Part shown: one piece after another, positions 34,886 to 40,965 of the stretch
Layout of the letters: each line of letters starts with the position of its first letter
Numbering within the stretch: position 1 is the first letter of the stretch
Assembly: GCA_019638775.1 (NCBI GenBank)
Contig: JAHBTD010000006.1
Span: 1 to 40,965, forward strand
Source of the DNA: Fimbriimonadaceae bacterium
Lineage (GTDB): Bacteria > Armatimonadota > Fimbriimonadia > Fimbriimonadales > Fimbriimonadaceae
Direction of reading: 5' to 3'
DNA: 40,965 nt
Program-made: the position numbers and the translations under genes
The notes under the pieces: model-generated
Databases searched by the model: none
What the model was told of the DNA's origin: nothing
The model's input: only the letters and a program-made list of their open reading frames with translations

Positions 34886-35749
34886 TTATTGCGCAAACTT
34901 CTTCGCACCGACGACGCATAAGACGAGAGCAATCGTCACAGCGATCATAACGGGACTGATCTGCTCATGCAGCAGCGTTGCCGCCAATCCGAAGCCGAAG
35001 AACGGTTGGAAGAGTTGTAATTGTCCTACGGCGGCGATGCCGCCTTGCGCCAGCCCGCGATACCAGAACACAAACCCGATCAGCATGCTGAACAACGAGA
35101 CATAGACGAGGCCGATCCACGCGGGCCAGCCTATTCCCATAAAAGTAGACGGCGCGGTGATGATTGCCGACACCAGCATGATCGGCAACGACAACACGAG
35201 CGCCCAGGAGATCACCTGCCAGCCCCCAAGTTTGCGAGACAGTCCGGCGCCTTCCGCGTAGCCCAGCCCGCAGACGACAATCGCTGTCAGCATTAGGAAA
35301 TCTCCGACCGGCGAGACTGAAAAGTCTTGTGTCGTCATGAAGCCGACTACGAGCACGCTGCCCGGGCACGAGAACAGCCAAAAGGCCGGGCGTGGACGCT
35401 CACCACCGCGCAGCACACCGAAGATCGCCGTTGCGAGCGGCAAGAGACCGATGAAGACAATGGAATGGGCGGACGTGATATGTGTGAGCGCCAGCGCCGA
35501 CAGCAGAGGAAAGCCCACCACGACACCGAACGCCACGATGCCCAGCGAGCGCAGGTCACTGCGCGCCGGACGCTTTTCGCGGAATGTCATCAGGAGCGCA
35601 ACTCCCAACAGCCCGGCGATGGTCGCCCGCGCGACGGTCAGGAAGACAGGATCGAAATCCATCACCGCTACCCGTGTGGCCGGTAGCGAACCGCTGAAAA
35701 TCAATACGCCAAGAAACCCGTTGACCCAGCCGCTCACGGTCTTGTCCAT
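34886..35749 (-). CDS. EamA/DMT-family transporter
   Basis: A 287-residue protein with ten predicted membrane helices in two EamA halves: GWVNGFLGVLIFSGSLPATR in helix 1, FVFWYRGLAQGGIAAVGQLQ and LFQPFFGFGLAATLLHEQIS near the end. Members export amino acids or other small metabolites. It is transcribed away from the MocR-type gene at 35857 (107 bases apart), a common pairing where the MocR regulator controls the exporter. Confidence 0.85.
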   Translation of the reverse strand: MDKTVSGWVNGFLGVLIFSGSLPATRVAVMDFDPVFLTVARATIAGLLGVALLMTFREKRPARSDLRSLGIVAFGVVVGFPLLSALALTHITSAHSIVFIGLLPLATAIFGVLRGGERPRPAFWLFSCPGSVLVVGFMTTQDFSVSPVGDFLMLTAIVVCGLGYAEGAGLSRKLGGWQVISWALVLSLPIMLVSAIITAPSTFMGIGWPAWIGLVYVSLFSMLIGFVFWYRGLAQGGIAAVGQLQLFQPFFGFGLAATLLHEQISPVMIAVTIALVLCVVGAKKFAQ

Positions 35750-35856
35750 TCACAGCCTCCGTTCGTGTTCGTCTTGTATAGGACCGAAGGCATGGCGGTT
35801 CCAGAGACGGTCGGATACAATTCTACAAAACTGTCATGGCGATAGGAGCAGTACAG

Positions 35857-37258
35857 ATGGAGAGTCAATCGGTAAGAAATGAGGAGGGCACCATGCTGAT
35901 CGGTAACGTCATGGCGACCATCAAGCAGAGAATTGCCGGGCGAACCTTGACACCTGGAGCACAGTTGCCGTCAGTCCGCGCCTTCGCCAAGACCATGCAG
36001 GTTTCAAAATCCACGATCGTCGAAGCTTATGAGCGTCTTGCTGCCGAAGGCATTATTCGCTCCCGTCCAGGCTCGGGGTTCTATGTCATAGCACCGCTCG
36101 CCCCACTGTCATTGGCGGAGATCGGTCCTCAGCTCGACCGCGCAGTCGATCCACTCTGGATTTCACGCCAGTCGTTGGAAGCCGGCGATAACATTCTGAA
36201 ACCTGGTTGTGGTTGGCTGCCGGCATCATGGATGCCTGAGACAGCCTTGCGCCGAGCGCTCCGGACGTTGGCACGTTCGGATGACGCCACACTCACCGAT
36301 TATGGAACGCCGCTCGGATTGCCGCTCCTGCGCCAGCTCCTCGCCCGACGTTTGGGTGAGCACGGCATAGAAGTGTCCCCCGAACACATCATGCTGATGG
36401 AATCCGGCACGCAGGCGATCGATCTTCTGTGCCGCTTTCTGCTCCAACCTGGCGATACGGTGCTGGTGGATGATCCCTGCTACTTCAACTTTCATGCTCT
36501 GCTGCGCGTTCATAGGGGCCAAGGTTGTCGGCGTCCCCTATACACCGTCCGGACCGGACATCGATCTCTTTGCACAGGCGTTAGCCGAACATTGACCGCG
36601 CCTGTACATCACGAATTCCGCCCTTCACAATCCGACCGGCGCGATCCTCTCCCCCGTCATCGCGCACCGACTGCTGAAGATCGCAGACCAGTCGGGGGTG
36701 ATCATCGTCGAGGACGACATCTTCGCCGATTTTGAGCACACGCCCGCCCCAAGATTGGCCGCCTTTGACGGTCTCAACCGGGTCATTCATATCGGAAGTT
36801 TTTCCAAATCGCTTTCGGCGTCGGTGCGCTGCGGCTTCATCGCCGCGCCGCGCGATTGGATCGAAGGATTGACGGACCTCAAGATCGCCACGTCCTTCGG
36901 CAGCGGACGGTTTTCAGCCGAACTGGTGCTGGCGCTTCTGAAGGACGGCAGCTATCGGAAGCATATGGATACGGTTCGCGCGCGGCTTTCACGCGCCATG
37001 GGCGAAACCATCACCCGGCTGAAGGCGATCGGCATCACGCCATGGATAGAGCAGCAGGCGGGAATGTTTCTCTGGTGCAGCCTCCCAAAGGGCATCGATG
37101 CGGCGGATATAGCCCGCAGCGCCTTAACGGCCGACGTTGTTCTGGCTCCCGGCAACGCATTCAGCCTCTCTCAAACTGCCAACGGCTTCTTACGTTTCAA
37201 TGTAGCGCAGTCGGAGGACGAGCGAATTTTCAAGGTGCTGAAAGTGGCATTAAATTAG
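35857..37258 (+). pseudogene. MocR-type regulator (GntR HTH fused to aminotransferase domain), broken
   Basis: The intact protein would be about 466 residues. The N-part has a GntR winged helix (LPSVRAFAKTMQVSKSTIVE, AYERLAAEGIIRSRPG), then a fold-type I aminotransferase domain with the PLP-lysine motif SFSKSLSASVRCGFIA. The frame breaks at a run of four G at 36515-36518: one extra base takes codons from GTT-CAT-AGG to GCC-AAG-GTT. In the new frame a TGA at 36593-36595 replaces what reads like an Arg codon (EH-stop-PRLYITNSALHNP). ATG 35857 is preferred; ATG 35893, with GAGGAGGG, is an alternative. Probably an activator of the divergent EamA gene, now lost. Confidence 0.85.
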
Positions 37259-37298
37259 AAACCGATCGCAACGTATGATGCAGTTCAGGAGATCCCCG

Positions 37299-37751
37299 AT
37301 GCCTTTGCGCATTCGCCGGCTTACGGCTGATGACGTCGATCTGATGTATGCTTTGTTACGGACCTTCGGCGAGGCGTTCGACGAAGTCGATACGTATTGT
37401 AGCAACCAGCCAAATGCCGTCTATCTTGAGCGATTGCTCGGGAGCGATTCCTTCATTGCCGTCGCAGCGATGGAAGACGCTACGGTTATCGGCGGTATCG
37501 CAGCCTATGAACTGAGAAAGTTCGAGCGGCAGCGGAGTGAGATCTACATCTATGATTTGGCGGTCGCCGAAACTCACAGACGAAGGGGTGTTGCGACGGC
37601 TTTAGTGAATGAGCTGAAGAAGATCGCCGCAACACGAGGAGCCTACGTCATGTTCGTCCAGGCCGACGTCGGCGACGATCCAGCCATCGCGCTCTATACA
37701 AAACTGGGAATTCGGGAAGACGTGCTGCACTTCGACATAACCAGTGACTGA
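37299..37751 (+). CDS. AAC(3)-I-like aminoglycoside 3-N-acetyltransferase (GNAT)
   Basis: A 150-residue GNAT enzyme: FGEAFDEVDTYCSNQPNAVY, RSEIYIYDLAVAETHRRRGV (acetyl-CoA loop R-R-x-G-V/I-A-T) and VQADVGDDPAIALYTKLGIR with EDVLHFDI at the end. These segments closely parallel AAC(3)-I, known to acetylate gentamicin. CAGGAG is 8 bases before ATG 37299. The resistance phenotype is a family-based inference. It sits 41 bases after the broken MocR gene. Confidence 0.82.
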   Translation: MPLRIRRLTADDVDLMYALLRTFGEAFDEVDTYCSNQPNAVYLERLLGSDSFIAVAAMEDATVIGGIAAYELRKFERQRSEIYIYDLAVAETHRRRGVATALVNELKKIAATRGAYVMFVQADVGDDPAIALYTKLGIREDVLHFDITSD

Positions 37752-37773
37752 CGGCAATGGGCGTAAACAATAG

Positions 37774-38385
37774 GTGCCCGCTTCAATTATTTGCGCGTGG
37801 AGTCTTTGTCTAAGTCTTAGGGTTGCTACGTGTCGCGAAGCGGTGGCAACGACTGTCGGGACCTTTGGTCGTCTCGATATTCTGGTCAACAATGCGGGCA
37901 ATTTGTTCTATACGGCGCGACTTCACGAGACCACTGATCAGATTTGGGATGAGACCTTTGACGTGTTTATGAAGGGGACGTTTCGATTCATTCGTGCGGT
38001 AATTCCTCGGATGCTTCAGCAGGGCGGCGGCTCGATCCTGAATATCTCCACAGTCGCCGGGCTCAAGGCCATGCCTGGCTTTGAGGCTCATGCGTATCAA
38101 GCGGCTAAGGCGGGTGTGATCATGCTCACCAAGACAGTGGCTGTGCACTACGCTAAGCAAAACATCCGTTGTAACTGTATCTGTCCAGCTGGCGTTGTGA
38201 CCCCACCTATCGCAAACATGGTGAAGGATCCACAGATTAAAGCCTGGTTCGAAGGCGTCCACCCAATGGGTCGGCTCGGGCAGCCGGCGGAGGTTGCCGA
38301 AGCGACAGTTTATTTTGTATCCGAGGAGTCGGGCTGGACAACCGGGAGCATCCTGTCGGTGGATGGCGGTGTGACGGCCGCATAA
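37774..38385 (+). pseudogene. Short-chain dehydrogenase/reductase, 5'-truncated
   Basis: About 185 residues of an SDR resemble the family from FGRLDILVNNAGNLFYTARL onward. The catalytic Ser region is SILNISTVAG, the YxxxK motif is HAYQAAKAGV, and IRCNCICPAGVVTPPIA and GWTTGSILSVDGGVTA finish it. The first 60 or so residues, with the glycine-rich nucleotide loop, are missing; the sequence before the shared part is unrelated and lacks a ribosome site. The truncation leaves it unlikely to bind NAD(P). Confidence 0.75.
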
Positions 38386-38456
38386 GCGATAGACGATCAA
38401 GCACGAGGAGACTTGTGGTATCCAGGTGATGTTTCGAAGGTCTTTAAGGAGCGGTT

Positions 38457-38534
38457 ATGGATATTATTCCGCTGTACGCAGTGGTGTATATTGTAATCAT
38501 CCTCGGTGGGTGGTACGTGTACAATCGGTTCTAA
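38457..38534 (+). CDS. 25-residue single-pass membrane peptide
   Basis: ATG 38457 with AAGGAG well placed starts MDIIPLYAVVYIVIILGGWY and ends VYNRF at TAA. It is one hydrophobic helix with aromatic ends, like the small accessory subunits of respiratory or transport complexes. The 38-base tandem duplication at 38494 changed its last residues: reading through the second copy instead would give …WFVYKMSA and a TAG. The original C-terminus may therefore be the second one. Function is unknown. Confidence 0.55.
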   Translation: MDIIPLYAVVYIVIILGGWYVYNRF

Positions 38535-38569
38535 TCATCCTCGGTGGGTGGTTTGTGTACAAAATGAGT
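38494..38569. repeat. Tandem duplication of 38 bases within the small membrane gene
   Basis: TAATCATCCTCGGTGGGTGG occurs at 38494 and again at 38532, followed in both by GTGTACAA. Because 38 is not a multiple of three, the duplication shifts the frame, and its first bases supply the present TAA stop. Confidence 0.85.
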
Positions 38570-38746
38570 GCGTAGGTCGCCGGCCTAGAATTGGGCATCC
38601 TCCTAGGGGGAGGCCTCATCCTCCTGAGAAGTGCTCTTGCGCGGTAGCTGATCTAGTCTGGCGGTGTCAGCGCCGATGCTATACATCCTCAAAGCCCCGA
38701 ACTGAAAAGTCCCCTGAACACCGAGTCACAATGTCCCTTCACCGAA

Positions 38747-38925
38747 TTAAGCTCCCTGAGCCACGGGATCGAGCGTCTGCCGCACGCGGTCCACATCAAA
38801 ATGGTAGCGTCCATACGGATTTACGTGTTTGTGGACCAGCGGCGTCGCGAGCGTCGCTTCGTCCAGCACATGTCCTTCGACACGGAGTTCCTCGACCACT
38901 CGCCCAATGGGGTTAGCAGCAGGAA
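38747..38925 (-). pseudogene. C-terminal remnant of a Tn3-family transposase
   Basis: On the minus strand, VEELRVEGHVLDEATLATPL, then VHKHVNPYGRYHFDVD, and a stop at 38747. The end of Tn3 transposases has this pattern (…L-R-x-E-G…, then H-(I/V)-N-P-Y-G-x-Y-x-F-D). The rest of the gene is absent. It lies downstream of the tyrosine recombinase on the same strand, separated by an ISKra4 remnant. Confidence 0.6.
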
Positions 38926-38959
38926 CTCGGGGGGGTCACGCCGCATTCGCGTGGACTCG

Positions 38960-39205
38960 GAACAACGGTACCAGCGCCGAAAGACTCCTTTCAGTTTGTT
39001 ATTCAGGACCCTGGTCCGTGTCTGCAGGATGAGATACGCCCCGCGTCCAGTGCATCTGCTGCTTCACAAAATGCGGGCTGATCACGTGGCGCATAGTCGA
39101 TTCGAGGAACGCTGTACTGATGGCGTTCCCCAAAGTCGGGGTGAACGCACGGTTGTTGCGAATGTACGCGTCAGACTCGTTGGGCCAAGGGTGCCTCATC
39201 ATGAC
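38960..39205 (-). pseudogene. C-terminal remnant of an ISKra4-type transposase
   Basis: Two frames on the minus strand combine to the ISKra4 C-terminus: AYIRNNRAFTPTLGNAISTA, FLESTMRHVISPHFVKQQMH, then, after a shift, LILQTRTRVLNNKLKGVFRR and WY. Family members have …KKQQM(R/Q)W…GAHLLLQTRTRVLN…FRRWYP. No complete element or ends were identified. Confidence 0.6.
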
Positions 39206-39229
39206 AACCGATTCCGGTCACAGTGCTCT

Positions 39230-40177
39230 TCAAATCACAATCCGCTCGACTTCATCCAACGAGACCTGATCAGTACGTCGATCATAGAGGCCCGTCGTAC
39301 GGGCACTTTCATGGTTGGCCATCTGCTGAGCAATTTCCAGCTTCCCGCCATTGCGGAGATATTCGGTAATCCCGGTCGCGCGGAACGAATGGTTGCCGAT
39401 CTTCGTGCGAATGCCGACTTCGGTGGCGCGGCGGCGAATCATGCGGTAGGCATCCACTTGCGTCATCGGTTTGTCGGAGAGCTGCCCCGTCCGGCCGTGC
39501 ATTGTGCGAAAGAGCGGGCTGGTGCCCTCGGTCAACTGGGCCGTCTTGAGGTAGGCATGAAGGTACTCATCAAGATTGTGATGGCAGGGCATTGCATGGA
39601 GCTTGCCGCCTTTTTCATGCAGTCGCACCCAGGTCCGACGACCTTGGATATAGACATCCTCCACCTGCATCGACAGGGCTGCGCCAATCCGTGCAAACGT
39701 ATAGACCATCAATCCAATCAAGGCCCGGTCGCGTAATCCAACGATTGTGCTCACGTCAATGGCCTCGATCAGCATTCGGGCTTCGTCGGCCATGAGCACC
39801 GGCGTCTTGCCTTTCTTCGTCGAGTACTTGGGCCCCCGCACGGAGCTCGCCGGATTGGAGGGGAGCACCTGACCGACCACCAACCAATCGAACAGCATGC
39901 GAATGGCCGCCAGATGTTGCTTGATCGATGGAGCTGACAGGCGGTCCTGAAGCGTCTCAATATAGGTCGCCACATGCACCGGCTCAATGGCGGGCAAGGA
40001 GAGGAGTCCATGCCGTTCGCACCAGGCGGCAAATTCTGCGACCGCCCAGGTGTAGGCCTTGCGTGTGTTCGGGTTTCGAATGTTGGCGGTAAAGAATTCG
40101 ACGAACCGTTTGGTCGCGTTGGGCGTCGGAGTGAAAAGGGCGGGGAGTTTCCTGGTTCCCGGTATTACTAGCTGCAT
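39230..40177 (-). CDS. Tyrosine recombinase / phage-type integrase
   Basis: A 315-residue recombinase with a SAM-like core-binding domain (about 20-115) and a complete catalytic domain: Arg163 in ARIGA, Lys189 in LHEKGGK, His263 and Arg266 in HSFRAT, His289 in NHESA and Tyr298 in TTGLYDR. The start at 40177 puts the first strand right at the N-terminus. It is compact, like TnpI or XerC-type enzymes, without the arm-binding domain of phage integrases. Upstream, 36 bases away, is the inverted-repeat core described at 40214-40237; downstream is a Tn3 transposase remnant. It may resolve or move a Tn3-type element. Confidence 0.9.
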   Translation of the reverse strand: MQLVIPGTRKLPALFTPTPNATKRFVEFFTANIRNPNTRKAYTWAVAEFAAWCERHGLLSLPAIEPVHVATYIETLQDRLSAPSIKQHLAAIRMLFDWLVVGQVLPSNPASSVRGPKYSTKKGKTPVLMADEARMLIEAIDVSTIVGLRDRALIGLMVYTFARIGAALSMQVEDVYIQGRRTWVRLHEKGGKLHAMPCHHNLDEYLHAYLKTAQLTEGTSPLFRTMHGRTGQLSDKPMTQVDAYRMIRRRATEVGIRTKIGNHSFRATGITEYLRNGGKLEIAQQMANHESARTTGLYDRRTDQVSLDEVERIVI

Positions 40178-40213
40178 GTGGTTTCTCTTAGCTGTCCCCT
40201 ACCGAATAGTAGA

Positions 40214-40237
40214 GTATGATAACGTCCTTTATCATAC
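40214..40237. other. Candidate recombinase core site: 9-base arms with 6-base spacer
   Basis: GTATGATAA at 40214-40222, spacer CGTCCT, then TTATCATAC at 40229-40237, a perfect inverted pair. The arm and spacer lengths are the type used by tyrosine recombinases such as XerCD and TnpI. It lies just upstream of the recombinase start. A role as an operator or transcription hairpin is not excluded. Confidence 0.5.
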
Positions 40238-40296
40238 CTTTCTTTTTAGTTATGTCAATTGAAACAATGATATGTAAGAGTCACTCCATGTCATAG

Positions 40297-40325
40297 TTGA
40301 CACAGATCCTCATGTGTCATACACT
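40297..40325 (+). promoter_or_regulatory. Sigma70-type promoter of the toxin-antitoxin operon with overlapping operator
   Basis: TTGACA at 40297-40302 and TACACT at 40320-40325, 17 bases apart, so transcription should start near 40332. The spacer holds an inverted repeat, TGACACA (40298-40304) and TGTGTCA (40313-40319), which would let a bound repressor block RNA polymerase. Confidence 0.65.
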
Positions 40326-40333
40326 TCCTACAC

Positions 40334-40349
40334 GTACCACATGTGCTAC
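40334..40349. promoter_or_regulatory. Palindromic operator in the leader of the antitoxin gene
   Basis: GTACCACATGTGCTAC is a palindrome with one mismatched pair, between the expected transcript start and the ribosome site. Ribbon-helix-helix antitoxins usually autoregulate from such palindromes. Confidence 0.5.
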
Positions 40350-40358
40350 GGAGGTGTG

Positions 40359-40571
40359 ATGGTCTCCTTACGATTGGGGAAAAAACTGGAAGACCGCTTA
40401 GAGCAGCTTGCCGAAGGGACAGGCCGGACCAAGACCTATTACATCCGACTCCTATTAGAAGAGCATCTCGACGAGTTGGAGGATCGGTATATCGCGGAAC
40501 AGCGATTAGAAACTCCAGGGCCCCGACTCAGCTCCGACGAGATGAGGCAGGAACTTGGCCTGGACCATTGA
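40359..40571 (+). CDS. Ribbon-helix-helix antitoxin (RelB/CopG-like)
   Basis: A 70-residue protein. MVSLRLGKKLEDRLEQLAEG gives the DNA-binding strand and first helix, RTKTYYIRLLLEEHLDELED the second helix, and a charged tail (RLETPGPRLSSDEMRQELG) would wrap the toxin. GGAGG lies just before ATG 40359. Its 3' end overlaps the toxin gene by 17 bases. It should bind the palindromes upstream and repress its own operon. Confidence 0.88.
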   Translation: MVSLRLGKKLEDRLEQLAEGTGRTKTYYIRLLLEEHLDELEDRYIAEQRLETPGPRLSSDEMRQELGLDH

Positions 40572-40824
40572 GTATGACCGGCGCGTGCTCAAAGATCTGA
40601 AGCGGCTCGACCGGCAGGCTCAACAGGCCATTCTGGATTATTTCGATGATCGAATTGCGCCCACTGACGATCCCCGCGTGTTTGGTAAACCTTTGAAAGC
40701 CTCGTTCGCGGGTCTGTGGCGCTATCGGATCGGCGATTATCGAGCCATCTGCCGGATCGAAGATAACAGAATGGTGGTCTTGGTAGTGCGGGTGGCCCAT
40801 CGGAGCACGGTGTATGAAGACTGA
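40555..40824 (+). CDS. RelE/ParE-type toxin
   Basis: An 89-residue toxin beginning (TTG start at 40555) MAWTIEYDRRVLKDLKRLDR and ending LWRYRIGDYRAICRIED, VVLVVRVAHRSTVYED, the typical RelE core with conserved basic residues in strand 3-4. RelE cleaves mRNA on the ribosome. The rare TTG start and overlap with the antitoxin would couple and dampen translation. Confidence 0.9.
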   Translation: MAWTIEYDRRVLKDLKRLDRQAQQAILDYFDDRIAPTDDPRVFGKPLKASFAGLWRYRIGDYRAICRIEDNRMVVLVVRVAHRSTVYED

Positions 40825-40885
40825 ATCTATGAGCGCCCTGTTGATTTTCGACGACACGGGCTCGACATGAATCGAGGGTGAACCC

Positions 40886-40965
40886 ATGGGCGGCACGAAT
40901 CGCAGTGGATATCTCTATGATCTGTTGAAACGTGAACAATGGCGAATCTTGGAACAAGCCGCGTT
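40886..40965 (+). CDS. Start of a possible gene running off the window
   Basis: ATG 40886 preceded by GAGGGTG, reading MGGTNRSGYLYDLLKREQWR ILEQAA and continuing past the end. Too little is visible for a family call; no clear toxin or recombinase signature. Confidence 0.35.
   Translation, partial: MGGTNRSGYLYDLLKREQWRILEQAA

Noticed and set aside
38801-39736. Long plus-strand frame over the ISKra4 remnant and the recombinase gene
   Set aside because: It is antisense to the tyrosine recombinase with all catalytic motifs, and there is no ribosome site.
1-40965. CRISPR arrays and rRNA genes
   Set aside because: No regularly spaced direct repeats of 24-40 bases and no rRNA-like stretch were seen. 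The only short tandem repeat is the two-copy 38-base duplication at 38494.

Overview
The window looks like accessory chromosome from a Gram-negative bacterium of moderately high GC. It holds an RND efflux operon with an outer-membrane lipoprotein, Tat and lipoprotein signals, a sigma54 activator, and many small VOC, YCII/DGPF and DUF1428/DUF1579 genes. This mix recalls Nitrospira-type genomes, but that is an inference from gene content, not from a marker gene. No rRNA, tRNA or CRISPR array was seen.

Layout. (1) 1-59 is the end of an IS3-family element. It is followed on the minus strand by the first 39 codons of a VOC (glyoxalase-fold) gene. (2) 554-7543 carries an amidinotransferase-like enzyme, a Tat-exported beta-carbonic anhydrase with a LysR regulator, a methyltransferase, a YCII protein and a triple-GAF sigma54 activator. 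(3) 7694-10040 is an MFS transporter gene split by a clean IS630 insertion. (4) 10361-16402 is an RND efflux operon: adaptor, pump, a small STAS-like protein and an outer-membrane channel. (5) 16474-24145 is a run of small enzymes and stress or accessory proteins, nearly all on the plus strand: NmrA, a frameshifted Old Yellow Enzyme, VOC, DUF2214, PhnB-like, DGPF, DUF1428, DUF1579, an Asp-box propeller, a MoaD/ThiS-like protein and another VOC.

(6) 24360-28627 is a graveyard of mobile DNA: ISL3 and IS3 remnants, a candidate integron attC site, a second IS630, and pieces of an integrase, a conjugative TraF peptidase and an XRE regulator. Two small probable genes lie among them. (7) 28879-31323 has a seven-repeat propeller lipoprotein, a small BamE-like protein and a repeat protein whose 5' end is cut off by an IS. 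(8) 31324-32650 is a complete IS3-family element. Immediately after it lies the rest of the VOC gene whose beginning is at 60-177. (9) 33026-38534 has VOC, APH(3')-like and AAC(3)-I-like genes, an EamA exporter divergent from a broken MocR-type regulator, a 5'-truncated SDR and a 25-residue membrane peptide gene. (10) 38747-40965 has Tn3 and ISKra4 transposase remnants, an intact tyrosine recombinase preceded by a candidate core recombination site, and a RelBE-like toxin-antitoxin operon with a visible promoter and palindromic operators.

The strongest structural result is that one VOC gene is split into two halves 32.5 kb apart, on opposite strands, each touching the end of an oppositely oriented copy of the same IS. 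The halves rejoin in frame when the IS is removed. This points to an inversion of about 31.3 kb (roughly 60-31323) between two IS copies. A second promising system is the recombinase, core site and Tn3 remnant at the right end, which resembles the layout of Tn4430-type transposons.
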